Positions 1-8,092 of a DNA stretch of 64,000 nt are shown here, one piece after another. A model generated the notes under the pieces. The model was not told where the DNA came from. It worked only from the letters and a program-made list of their open reading frames with translations, and did not search any database. Numbering within the stretch: position 1 is the stretch's first letter; every line of letters starts with the position of its first letter. The DNA is from Photobacterium obscurum. Lineage in GTDB: Bacteria > Pseudomonadota > Gammaproteobacteria > Enterobacterales > Vibrionaceae. A program made the translations under genes and the position numbers. The DNA lies in the NCBI RefSeq assembly GCF_026191635.1, contig NZ_JAKRRW010000006.1, positions 1-64,000 of the forward strand, written 5' to 3'.

Positions 1-126
1 TTTCATTGACTTGGTATGTGGTATTCACTAGAGTCAATTGTATAACACGATTGCTTAACCTTGCTTGTGTTGCCATGTTAAGCTTCTGATTTTAAACGGT
101 TTAGTTCGCTTTTGTGTCGCGAAGAC
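1..126. mobile_element. Right-end sequence of an upstream integrative element (partial)
   Basis: This stretch aligns with 28331-28455, the right end of the complete tRNA-Ser island in this window. Both share blocks such as 'gacttggtatgtg', 'cactagagtcaattgtataac' (in part) and 'gattttaaacggttta', with point differences and short indels. It runs directly into a copy of the tRNA-Ser 3' end. The simplest reading is that a second, related element lies upstream of the window and ends here. Its genes are not visible. Confidence 0.7.
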
Positions 127-153
127 AGGGTTCAAATCCCTATCTCTCCGCCA
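127..153 (+). repeat. attR-like copy of the tRNA-Ser 3' end
   Basis: These 27 bp are identical to the last 27 bp of the tRNA-Ser gene at 18437-18527 and to the repeat at 28456-28482. No tRNA 5' half precedes it. It is therefore the attachment-site duplicate left by integration of a tRNA-Ser-specific element, not a functional tRNA. Confidence 0.8.
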
Positions 154-163
154 AATTCAAAGA

Positions 164-190
164 AACCGCTGAGCTATCAGCGGTTTTTTT
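164..190 (+). terminator. Rho-independent terminator after tRNA-Ser 3' fragment
   Basis: A 9-bp perfect stem (aaccgctga / tcagcggtt) with a 4-nt loop is followed by a T-run. The same stem recurs 176 bp downstream. Confidence 0.85.
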
Positions 191-234
191 ATACCTGAAT
201 TTTTCAAATGAGATAGGGTGAAGAAGCCTAGACA

Positions 235-328
235 CAGGGTTCAGCCGAGCGAAGCGAGACAACGTTGCTAGCCGAAGGCGCTTTATAGCAACGGCCCGTA
301 GGGCGAAGTAAATCCCTATCTCTCCGCC
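235..328 (+). ncRNA. tRNA-Ser 3' half with a hairpin domain inserted in the T-loop (candidate structured RNA)
   Basis: The tRNA-Ser T-arm is split. 'agggttc' ends at about 241 and 'aaatccct' resumes at about 310, so the T-stem could still close around an insert of about 67 nt. The insert folds into a 7-bp stem (263-269 with 287-293) enclosing a small hairpin (gcc-gaa-ggc, 271-279), followed by another hairpin (gccc-gta-gggc, 294-304). Whether it is transcribed as part of an upstream tRNA-Ser transcript or is inert debris cannot be told from the sequence. Confidence 0.45.
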
Positions 329-339
329 AAATTCAAAGA

Positions 340-366
340 AACCGCTGAGCTATCAGCGGTTTTTTT
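340..366 (+). terminator. Rho-independent terminator, second copy
   Basis: This is an exact repeat of the 9-bp stem and loop at 164-185, followed by a T-run. Confidence 0.8.
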
Positions 367-432
367 ACATCTGTCGTTTGGTGAAGGGAGCGGTAGGGTG
401 CAGTTCCCTATTTCTCCGCTACGTTGAAATGG

Positions 433-456
433 AAGTATCCACCATAGGATTGACTG
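433..456 (+). repeat. Remnant of an element left end
   Basis: This matches 18585-18608, which lies between the tRNA-Ser terminator and the integrase start of the intact island, at 22 of 24 positions. It follows a decayed tRNA 3' end (395-420), as in the intact island. It may be the left-end scar of another lost element. Confidence 0.5.
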
Positions 457-923
457 TCGTCGCTTTGCAACTTCATCACGATTCTGCCCTAAACGGTGAG
501 CGTCGTAAGATACTCCAGGGTATTTATGCATTTATAACGACAGAAATGACGCACCAATGGAGCTTGTGCTTGAATTTGAATGAACTTATTGTGATCAATT
601 TATCAAATTTGAACTAAATTCAGCAAATATGGCATTTAACTCGCTGAGATTATATTCACTATTGACGAATCATTCGCAAAAATAAATAGTTATTACAGCC
701 AGATTATTAACAGATTTGTGGATAATTAGTCGTAAAGTGACTATTTATCCTAATAATTCGCTTTTCTAGTGAAATGATATTTTGATGCTTATCACATTCC
801 CCCTAAATAAATTTACTTACCATTGCACCACTTTAATTATTCTTTCAAATAAAAACTATTAAAGATAAAGCCCATTAAAGATAAATACTTATTTCTGTAC
901 TACATAAAAGGATAAAATTCGAC
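457..923. other. Non-coding, AT-rich leader region of the RidA-like gene
   Basis: I see no convincing gene here. Short open frames near 378-617 have no recognisable product and run across the tRNA repeat debris. The region holds a candidate CRP site at 781-796 and the ribosome-binding site of the next gene ('aaagga' about 905). Confidence 0.6.
781..796 (+). promoter_or_regulatory. Candidate CRP binding site
   Basis: TTTGA-N6-TCACA matches the CRP consensus TGTGA-N6-TCACA at 9 of 10 core positions. It lies about 130 bp upstream of the RidA-like start codon. This is a single motif match without experimental support. Confidence 0.4.
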
Positions 924-2189
924 ATGACTGACGCGATCATCAAAGTTTCTCGAAACACAGAAAATGCACCTCAAAGCGCTCTATCTTCTCAAACAGTTGC
1001 TTTTTCTCACTACAATAACTTTTCTGCACAATTGCCTGTAGATCCTAAAACTGGTGAAATCGTAGTTGGTGACGTAAAAGACCAAGCAAAACAATGTTTA
1101 ACTAACATTAAAGCTATCGTTGAAAGCATCGATCATGTAATGGATGATGTTGTAAAAATTAACGTATTCCTTAAAAATATCAACGACGCTGCGGCAGTAG
1201 ACGAAGTTTACGCAACATTCTTCGATAACCTACTTCCTACACGCACTGTGGTTCAAGTTAACGCTTTACCAATGGGCGATGCTTTGGTTCAAATGGATGC
1301 ACTTATCTCTAACGGTGAAGGTACTGCTCCACAAGCGCCTTGTGCACTTATCAAGCTTTCTCGCAATACTGAAAATGCACCACAAAGCGCTGTTTCTACT
1401 CAAACTGTTGCTTTCTCTCACTACAACAACATTTCTGCTCAACTACCAGTAGACCCTAAGACTGGCGCGCTAGTAGAAGGCGGCGTGAAAGAGCAAACTG
1501 CACAATGTCTTAAGAACATGAAGGCAGTGCTAGAAAGCATCGACGTTCCTTTCGATGACATCGTTAAAATCAACATGTACCTAAACGATCTGTCTGATGT
1601 TGATGCAGTAAACGAAGTTTACTCAACATTCTTCCCAGATTCAGCTATCGCTCGTACTGTTGCTTACGTACCGGCACGTTCAGTTATTGCTGCTGATGCG
1701 CTACCTATGGGTGCATTAGTTCAAATTGATGCTTCTGTATCTCACGGTGATGGCACACCTCCACAAGAAGTTGAAGATCGTCACAACATCGTTATTCGTG
1801 CAAACAACACAGATGCTGCACCACGTAACCCACTACACACGCAAACAGTTGCTTTCTCTCACTACAACCACGTTGCAGCACAACTTCCAGTTGACGTGAA
1901 AACAAATGCAATCGTAGCTGGCGGTGCTAAAGAGCAAGCTGAGCAGTGCATGAAAAACATCAAAGCTATCGTTGAAAGTGTTGACCACGTAATGGACGAT
2001 ATCGTTAAGATCAACATTCAACTAAAAGATGTTGCTGATATCGATGCTGTAAACGAAGTTTACACAACCTTCTTCCAAGGCGACCTTCCAGCACGTACAG
2101 TAGTTGGTGTTTCTCAAATTGAAATGGGTGCTCTAGTACAAATCGACGCTGTTGTTTCTAACGGCGAAGGTACGCTTCCACAAGCGTAA
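924..2189 (+). CDS. Triple-domain RidA/YjgF family protein
   Basis: The 421-residue product is three consecutive RidA (YjgF/YER057c/UK114) domains: about residues 1-138, 139-283 and 284-421. Classical RidA proteins are about 128 residues and form trimers, with active sites between subunits that hydrolyse reactive enamine/imine intermediates. Each repeat carries the 'QTVAFSHYN' block, the 'QLPVD' block, the 'DD(I/V)VKIN' block and an 'RTV' arginine near the position of the family's catalytic Arg, followed by a 'GALVQ(I/M)DA' strand. Domain 2 has an extra loop of about 10 residues ('PARSVIAADA') after that arginine. The fusion could fold as a covalent pseudo-trimer. An 'aaagga' ribosome-binding site and a CRP-like site lie upstream, and a strong terminator follows. 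The family call is firm; substrate is unknown. Confidence 0.9.
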   Translation: MTDAIIKVSRNTENAPQSALSSQTVAFSHYNNFSAQLPVDPKTGEIVVGDVKDQAKQCLTNIKAIVESIDHVMDDVVKINVFLKNINDAAAVDEVYATFFDNLLPTRTVVQVNALPMGDALVQMDALISNGEGTAPQAPCALIKLSRNTENAPQSAVSTQTVAFSHYNNISAQLPVDPKTGALVEGGVKEQTAQCLKNMKAVLESIDVPFDDIVKINMYLNDLSDVDAVNEVYSTFFPDSAIARTVAYVPARSVIAADALPMGALVQIDASVSHGDGTPPQEVEDRHNIVIRANNTDAAPRNPLHTQTVAFSHYNHVAAQLPVDVKTNAIVAGGAKEQAEQCMKNIKAIVESVDHVMDDIVKINIQLKDVADIDAVNEVYTTFFQGDLPARTVVGVSQIEMGALVQIDAVVSNGEGTLPQA

Positions 2190-2252
2190 TTGGTATTTGA
2201 CTGAGCTTATCGCTCTTCAATTGCTATAAGCTGTATTGAGCTTACAAAGATT

Positions 2253-2313
2253 GGGCAGGTTTTTAATATTTGATGGTTTAATTTACGGTCAAATAATAAA
2301 ACCTGCCTTTTTT
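2253..2313 (+). terminator. Long rho-independent terminator
   Basis: The arms 'ggcaggttttt' and 'aaaacctgcc', extended by 'tatttga/tcaaata', form a long hairpin that ends in T6. It terminates the RidA-like gene. Confidence 0.85.
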
Positions 2314-3330
2314 GCCCTTCAGTTTATCAATAGCTCGCACGTTTATTCCTTGTTTTACCGCGCAAGCATTTAAGGCCAATCACTTAAGACCAAAAGCTTC
2401 GGCATCAGAGAATTCTAGTATCATTTTTATTATTGGTGGTTATTTAGCGAAGTTTCTATGTTAGGTTGGTGTAGCATCAGTAGCTATGTGATCAGGCGTT
2501 TAAGGTATTATCTAGATTAGTCTTATGATCAAATTTCCAAATTGTTGGGTGGGTTACTAATCAGCAGAGCCTTACCAAGGCGCTTAAGTGAATGCACGGT
2601 TTGACGCCTAGGCAGTATCAAGAGCAACTGGACGTGTAATTTAAGGGGGGAGTTTAACCGTATCCTCATATATTTCATATTATATCAATATGAATCAATA
2701 CAAGTTTTAGTTTGGTGTTTAGGTTTGATTAATAATATCAATGGCTTATCAAGTATTATATTTATCGAATAGGTTTTACCCCTCGTTCTTTTAGGTGCTT
2801 TTCTCTAGTGTTGTTTGAGATTTTTCTGGTTAATTCTTTAACTCTTTCATCTTGATACATTTTTTTCATGGTTAGGATAAGCCTTTATATACATTAATGA
2901 TTTTAATGATATTCTTTTGATACTGTACCTGTTCTGTATGGACGTTGATTTGATAGGAAAATTGTTTTCTGTAATATAGCTTTAGCTCTTTTATATGATG
3001 CTCTATGCTTATTTAAGCCCTTTGTTTTTCTGCATTTTACATCTTGAAAAAGTATCGAACGATTAGTTAAAACAATGAATATATTGGTAAAGTTAAGCTG
3101 ATATCAAAGAAATTAAATCAGGTGTCTAGCTAGTCGTTTTACCCCCAAATTATTTATCATAAAAATGATTGTCTTTGGCTGTAACTGTCTGACCAGTGCC
3201 ATAATTAAATGGAAAGCCTTGTTCTACGTTTCGGTGCTGCGTTTCGTTCAACGGTCGTGCTTGGAAATTGTAGTGGTAAGGCTTATTGCTGACTGTTGGC
3301 TTGAGCAAAGAAATAACGGAGGCATGGATA
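2314..3330. other. Gene-free AT-rich stretch of about 1 kb
   Basis: I find no supported gene. A short frame at 2592-2639 encodes 'LTPRQYQEQLD', which resembles the C-terminal tail of AraC-type regulators, but an in-frame stop precedes it at 2589. It may be a trace of a dead gene. The last 30 bp hold the ribosome-binding site of rtcB. Confidence 0.5.
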
Positions 3331-4527
3331 ATGCCAATTGTAACCGTTTACCCATCAACCAAAATACAACCGCATCCGGTAAAAGTCTGGACTGACGATA
3401 TTGATTCGGAAACCGCGGAGCAGCTCAAACGTACGGCCTCTCTCCCCTTTATCTATCACCATGTGGCCGGTATGCCTGATGTTCACCTTGGTAAAGGGGC
3501 AACGATAGGCAGTGTTATCGCTACTGTTGATGCAATTGTACCGGCAGCCACAGGTGTCGATATAGGTTGCGGTGTCAGTTCCGTTCGCCTGTCTCTGACG
3601 GGGGCTGATCTGCCGTTCGATCTTAAACCGCTCCGTAGTGCTATTGAGCAGGTCATTCCTTTAGGCCCCGGTCGGGAACATCGAGTTGCCAAGATTAAAG
3701 GGAACTCGGTGTTGGCTAAGCGACTGGAGAATATTCTTCATGAAAACCCTGCACTAAGGAAAATGCTTGAGCCGGGGCGCTGGGCTCGTCAGGCCGGGAC
3801 GCTGGGTGGCGGAAACCATTTTTTCGAACTGTGTCTTGATGAGGACGATAATCTTTGGGTGATGCTTCACTCGGGGAGCCGTGGAATAGGTAACACGATT
3901 GGACGTTATTTCATCGCTCAGGCTAAGCAGGAAATGGAACGTGCAAATATTCATTTGCCGGATGCCAACCTGGCCTACTTTAAAAAAGGGAGCAAAAACT
4001 ACGATAAGTACATTGAAGGTGTTAGCTGGGCACAGGATTATGCACGTATCAACCGTGAATTGATGATGAAGGCCGCACTGAAGGTACTAGCTTTTCATTT
4101 CCCTCGTTTTTCGGTGACGCACGAGGCGATAAATTGTCATCATAATTATATTGAGCGAGAAGTACATTTCGGCCATGAGGTCTGGGTAACTCGTAAGGGG
4201 GCAATTCGGGCTAGGAAAGGAGATTTAGGGGTGATCCCTGGAAGCATGGGAGCTAATTCCTATGTAGTTCGCGGTCTGGGTAATCCGGAGTCATTTTTTA
4301 GCTGCAGTCATGGTGCTGGCCGTCGACTGTCCCGGACTCAGGCCAAGAAGCAATATTCGGAGCAGGACTTGATAGAACAAACGGCTGGGGTCGAATGCCG
4401 CAAGGACAAAGGTGTGATTGATGAGATCCCAAGTGCCTATAAAGATATCGATACAGTTATGAGAAACCAGAGTGACCTGGTTGAGATTGTTCATACCCTG
4501 CGGCAGGTCGTTAATATCAAAGGCTAG
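3331..4527 (+). CDS. rtcB: RtcB family RNA-splicing ligase
   Basis: The 398-residue protein joins RNA 2',3'-cyclic phosphate or 3'-phosphate ends to 5'-OH ends, using GTP and Mn2+ through a histidine-GMP intermediate. Visible family motifs are GVDIGCGV (metal ligand Cys80), GGGNHFFE (159-166), HSGSRGIG (180-187), HEAINCHHNYIE (about 264-275) and SCSHGAGR (324-331), which contains the guanylylated His327. Length is close to E. coli RtcB. The chosen ATG has GGAGG at 3318-3322, 8 nt upstream. A frame-extending start at 3286 lacks such a signal. No rtcA cyclase or rtcR regulator is adjacent. A polynucleotide kinase/RNase Z fusion lies 1.4 kb downstream on the same strand, with a lipoprotein gene of opposite strand between them. 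Confidence 0.95.
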   Translation: MPIVTVYPSTKIQPHPVKVWTDDIDSETAEQLKRTASLPFIYHHVAGMPDVHLGKGATIGSVIATVDAIVPAATGVDIGCGVSSVRLSLTGADLPFDLKPLRSAIEQVIPLGPGREHRVAKIKGNSVLAKRLENILHENPALRKMLEPGRWARQAGTLGGGNHFFELCLDEDDNLWVMLHSGSRGIGNTIGRYFIAQAKQEMERANIHLPDANLAYFKKGSKNYDKYIEGVSWAQDYARINRELMMKAALKVLAFHFPRFSVTHEAINCHHNYIEREVHFGHEVWVTRKGAIRARKGDLGVIPGSMGANSYVVRGLGNPESFFSCSHGAGRRLSRTQAKKQYSEQDLIEQTAGVECRKDKGVIDEIPSAYKDIDTVMRNQSDLVEIVHTLRQVVNIKG

Positions 4528-4535
4528 TTTAATTA

Positions 4536-4564
4536 CCCTCTGCCTAGCTTAGGGTGGCAGAGGG
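4536..4564. terminator. Hairpin between convergent genes
   Basis: The 9-bp arms ccctctgcc/ggcagaggg surround an 11-nt loop between the convergent rtcB and lipoprotein genes. No strong T-run follows on either strand, so termination is likely but weakly supported. Confidence 0.5.
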
Positions 4565-4584
4565 CGTATATATTATGCCGTTAA

Positions 4585-5613
4585 TTATTGCTTGATAAAC
4601 AGCCCTGGGCCGCTAACGACCGAATCATCGGCTACGTGCATTAACGCCAGAATATCATCACTATTACCATCTTTAACAAAACTCGCCATCATCTCGTGAG
4701 ATTTTGATAGGTCTGCTTCCGAATGGTTCTTATCACCCAAACTATCAAGGTACGCTTTACAAGGTTGAACGACATCGGATGCCATCGTCGCTTCGAACAG
4801 CATAAATTTAGCGTTGATAACGTTCATCTCAGTACTAACCACTGTACATTGAGAAACATTGTTTTCATCCACCATTGAGGCGGTAATCGCCATTGTGCCA
4901 CTATCTGAATGACTAAACGCGTATCGGGTATAGTTAGATGGCATGGTGTAAGCTTCAGGTGCCTGCCATTGGCTACCAATCAACTGTGCGAATAAGCTAG
5001 CAGACAGTCCAGAGGTATCAGTCTGAACAAAGAGCAGGCGAGATCTGTGGCGATCGTCTGGTTGGATCATGAATCCTTTGTCGCCGTAGACTGGGGAAAG
5101 ACCCTCAGCTAGCTGATTATTGACCATCTGTGCCTGGTGAGTATCAGATAGCGCTGCTATCCAGCCCCCACCCATTTCGGTGCTCACTTCTTCCGGAGCA
5201 AAGCAGCCTGTAACAGCATCATCGTAGCAATATTCGATTTCGATGTTGTGGTCTAAACGGTTGGCTCTCTCGGCCTGGACGTTGTACCAGCCTGGCGCAT
5301 TAGTGTCAGTGGGGGCGACCTCTCTCAGGGTGGCATATAATTCCTGCTTACCCGGAGTGAGGCTTTGATTAAAGGCAAAGCCTACACCCACGTATTTGGC
5401 TGAACTATCAGCATCACGCGAAATATCATCATTGCCGCCTGCTAGAGTCGTCAGGTACACCCCTTCTGGATACACATTATTCTGTGCGGGAGGATTTACT
5501 TTGCCCCCGTTGTTATCAGGGGCGGTTTTTTTGCCCGAACCGCCACCACCGCAGCCAACCAAGCCGAGTGTCAATGCTACTACCGGGACCAATACCTTAA
5601 GCTGACAGTTCAA
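4585..5613 (-). CDS. Predicted lipoprotein of unknown function
   Basis: The 342-residue protein begins with a lipoprotein signal peptide: a hydrophobic core and the lipobox LVGC with acylated Cys21, followed by a Gly-rich linker. It is therefore predicted to be membrane anchored, facing the periplasm or on the outer membrane. I do not recognise the remaining domain. It contains several Cys residues (for example 'YCYDDAVTGCF' and 'VSQCTVV') that could form disulfides. The start is TTG: AGGAG lies 8 nt upstream, and the ATG inside the leader opens only a three-codon frame. The gene points against rtcB and away from the kinase/RNase Z gene, so it is transcribed independently of both. Confidence 0.75.
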   Translation of the reverse strand: MNCQLKVLVPVVALTLGLVGCGGGGSGKKTAPDNNGGKVNPPAQNNVYPEGVYLTTLAGGNDDISRDADSSAKYVGVGFAFNQSLTPGKQELYATLREVAPTDTNAPGWYNVQAERANRLDHNIEIEYCYDDAVTGCFAPEEVSTEMGGGWIAALSDTHQAQMVNNQLAEGLSPVYGDKGFMIQPDDRHRSRLLFVQTDTSGLSASLFAQLIGSQWQAPEAYTMPSNYTRYAFSHSDSGTMAITASMVDENNVSQCTVVSTEMNVINAKFMLFEATMASDVVQPCKAYLDSLGDKNHSEADLSKSHEMMASFVKDGNSDDILALMHVADDSVVSGPGLFIKQ

Positions 5614-5952
5614 TTCCGCATCTCCTAATCAATATAAAGACTAAATATTATTTTTATGAACATTGTTCGATAATCGGGTGTAACTGTTTCCTGCTGCTTT
5701 AACATTACAGCGGCGGCCATAGCCTCAGCCTCGCGATGTTGAGCAAGAGAGCCTGAATATAGCTGGCTTTGTATGATAAAGCGGATGCATAAAATGATAC
5801 TTAACGCCTACCTTGGGCGTAAATAGAAGCAGACAAATCAATACAATGTGTTAGCGCTTGATACATTGTGCGGATGGCGGGTAGAAGTGCTTCATTCCCT
5901 GCGTTAGAGAGGAAATATCGAGGGTTCATTATACTAAAAGCAGATAGGTTGA
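5614..5952. other. Divergent intergenic region, no gene seen
   Basis: This 339-bp region lies between the lipoprotein gene (minus) and the kinase/RNase Z gene (plus) and must hold both promoters. I see no clear operator, RNA gene or open frame with support. Confidence 0.5.
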
Positions 5953-7941
5953 TTGATTAAATCATTAATTGGCAAATATGTAATAGATCTGATTATGGTA
6001 TTACCAGCAGTACAACTCACCTACACACAAGGCGTGGAACACCTAAGCCAAGCATTGTTGCGAAAGACAGAACGGGTGTTATTGTTTGGCCCGACGGGAG
6101 CAGGAAAGAGTTATTTGGCTGCTGAGCTGGCGAGGCGGCTTCAGCTTGAGAAACAATCTTGTGTTTGTCTGAGTGCGGATCCTGGTTCCCCGAGGTTTGG
6201 GATTCCGGCTGCTATCAATTTTGGCGCTTGGAATCATAGCCGTTGGCAGCTGAAAGATTTTGAGGCCTTATGCAGCCTTGATGCTGCCCGTTTTCGTTTG
6301 CCGTTGGCCGAGGCCGTTAGTCGCCTGCTGCTAAGAGTGTCCATCCAGCAACCGTTGATCATCGATGCGCCTGGTATGACGAGGGGAGTGGCAGCGTCGG
6401 AGCTGCTTACAACGCTAGTCAATTTGACTGCAACGACCATGCTTGTAGTGCTGGATAGTCAAGATGAATCAATAACGTTAGAGCCGGAAATTGCCAGCCT
6501 TCACTTACCTGTAATATGGATGTCTGTTTCCGACGAGGCTCACGCCCCCAGTCGGTTTGAGCGTTTGGCATGGCGGACGCAATTATGGGAGCAGTATATG
6601 AAGGGGGCTGAGGACACTATCTTGCCGCTCGAAGAAATAGCATTGCTTGGTACGCCTCCTCCTCTTGAATTTCCGGAAAAATGGTGTGGCCGCGTGATTA
6701 GTTTGAGTGATGCCGATGGGGTGATCACTATGGGAGAGGTACTGAAATTACAGGAGCAAAAACTAAGGCTGCGATGTCACCAATTCAAACGCTCGCCTTC
6801 TCAGTTGTTGCTGCGCGATGCTTGGCACTTACCAGGCCAAAAGCTGGTAACTGTGAACCAACGGAAAAAAATAAAACCGGTCGCCACAACATTTTCAGGT
6901 TCCTCTCTGGTCTATCCATCGGATCATAAAGAGACCACGTGCAGCACTCAGATCTGCAGGAGAGATATAACCGCCGAGTTGGTTAATGGCTTATTTGAAG
7001 ATCCTCTGTTATTGATAAAGACCAGCTGGAGCCGACGATGCCTGCTGTTTGATCTTGGCAATACCTCAAGACTGCCAATGCGTCATATTCATAATGTCAG
7101 CCATATATTTATCACTCATGCCCACTTTGACCATATTGGCGGGTTTATGGGGCTGCTCAGGGTACGGTTGGGAGCACCGACCTCTTGTACTTTATATGGT
7201 CCTCCAGGGCTGGCCCAGCATATTGCTGGTATGCTCCGCGGAATTTTATGGGATCGTATTGGCGATAATGGCCCCGAATTTGATGTCGCTGAGCTGCATG
7301 GAGAGCTGTTACGATGTTTCCACCTGAAGGCAGGGCAGGATGCAATGACTGCTTTGCCTGCCAAGGCAGTTAAGAACGGCATCATCCATCAAGAGGAACG
7401 CTTTCGGGTTCGTGCCGTCGAGCTGGATCACGGTACGCCAGTGTTGGCTTATGCCTATGAACCCGTTGCAGCTATCGGTGTCTCTGAAAAGGCCCTTTCA
7501 GAGCTTCAGCTACCTCCCGGTCGCTGGCTGGGAAAACTCAAATATACTTACATGGCAGGTGAGCACGCAAGCTTGATTGAGTTGCCTAATGGTGACAGCA
7601 AGACTGTAGGCGAGCTGGCGAGCCGTTTACTGCGAAAACAGGCTGGCAAGAAATTAGTGTATGCCACAGATTTGGCTGATACCGCTGAGAATAGAGAAAA
7701 GCTCATAACTTTGGCGCACCATGCAGACACACTGATTTGTGAAGCCGCTTTTTCTCGGGATGATCATTTTCGGGGAATTAACAATGGTCACCTAACAACC
7801 ACTGCATGTGGTGAAATTGCTGCTGCAGCCGACGTTGAGCAGCTGATGCCTTTTCATTTTTCCCGTCGCTATGAAGGGGATCCTGAAAAGCTCTTTCGTG
7901 AAATTGAAGAGATTTTCCCCCGTATTGTCAGAATCTTTTGA
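5953..7941 (+). CDS. Clp1/Grc3-like polynucleotide kinase fused to RNase Z-like metallo-beta-lactamase
   Basis: The 662-residue product joins two RNA-processing modules. Residues about 40-240 form a P-loop kinase with Walker A GPTGAGKS (46-53), SADPGSPRFG (74-83) and LIIDAPGMTRG (135-145). This pattern fits Clp1/Grc3 5'-OH polynucleotide kinases, whose matching motifs are D-x-D-x-G-Q and NTPGW-x-(K)G. Residues about 340-662 form an RNase Z-type metallo-beta-lactamase: HAHFDH (389-394), LDHGTPVLAYAYE (491-503, compare LDH-x-(V)P-x-x-GY), PPGRWLGKLK (521-530), YATDLAD (570-576), NGHLTT (611-616) and HFSRRY (635-640). The first start is TTG at 5953. An in-frame ATG at 5995 would remove 14 residues; neither has a good ribosome-binding site. 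A role in tRNA or damaged-RNA end processing is inferred. RtcB is nearby but not in the same operon. Confidence 0.8.
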   Translation: MIKSLIGKYVIDLIMVLPAVQLTYTQGVEHLSQALLRKTERVLLFGPTGAGKSYLAAELARRLQLEKQSCVCLSADPGSPRFGIPAAINFGAWNHSRWQLKDFEALCSLDAARFRLPLAEAVSRLLLRVSIQQPLIIDAPGMTRGVAASELLTTLVNLTATTMLVVLDSQDESITLEPEIASLHLPVIWMSVSDEAHAPSRFERLAWRTQLWEQYMKGAEDTILPLEEIALLGTPPPLEFPEKWCGRVISLSDADGVITMGEVLKLQEQKLRLRCHQFKRSPSQLLLRDAWHLPGQKLVTVNQRKKIKPVATTFSGSSLVYPSDHKETTCSTQICRRDITAELVNGLFEDPLLLIKTSWSRRCLLFDLGNTSRLPMRHIHNVSHIFITHAHFDHIGGFMGLLRVRLGAPTSCTLYGPPGLAQHIAGMLRGILWDRIGDNGPEFDVAELHGELLRCFHLKAGQDAMTALPAKAVKNGIIHQEERFRVRAVELDHGTPVLAYAYEPVAAIGVSEKALSELQLPPGRWLGKLKYTYMAGEHASLIELPNGDSKTVGELASRLLRKQAGKKLVYATDLADTAENREKLITLAHHADTLICEAAFSRDDHFRGINNGHLTTTACGEIAAAADVEQLMPFHFSRRYEGDPEKLFREIEEIFPRIVRIF

Positions 7942-8045
7942 GCGGGAGGGAGCCAAATTGTGTTTATTTACACTCAACCAGACAAAATTTAGCGATCGTT
8001 TATGTATGGTTGCCACATTAACACGAAGAGAGCCTGAGGAAAGTA

Positions 8046-8071
8046 AAGGCTGTGATTTAAAGCACAGCCTT
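8046..8071. terminator. Hairpin between convergent genes
   Basis: The 9-bp arms aaggctgtg/cacagcctt lie between the convergent kinase/RNase Z and outer-membrane protein genes. Only a short T-tract is present, so it is a probable shared terminator. Confidence 0.5.
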
Positions 8072-8092
8072 GTCGGTATAACTTAACTGAAT

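Larger units (their letters stand above)
153..420 (+). repeat. 176-bp tandem unit: terminator plus tRNA-Ser 3' end
   Basis: The segment beginning 'aaattcaaag' at 153 starts again at 329, giving a period of 176 bp. Each unit holds a terminator hairpin and then a tRNA-Ser 3' end. The first unit ends in a complete 3' end at 305-328. The second decays after its terminator into a degraded 3' end at about 395-420 ('ccctatttctccgct'). The arrangement resembles the rtT repeats downstream of E. coli tyrT, which also repeat a tRNA 3' end with a period near 178 bp. The resemblance is in layout only. Confidence 0.7.

Noticed and set aside
2592-2639. Remnant of an AraC regulator C-terminus
   Set aside because: Only about 11 matching residues, preceded by an in-frame stop; too short to call a gene.
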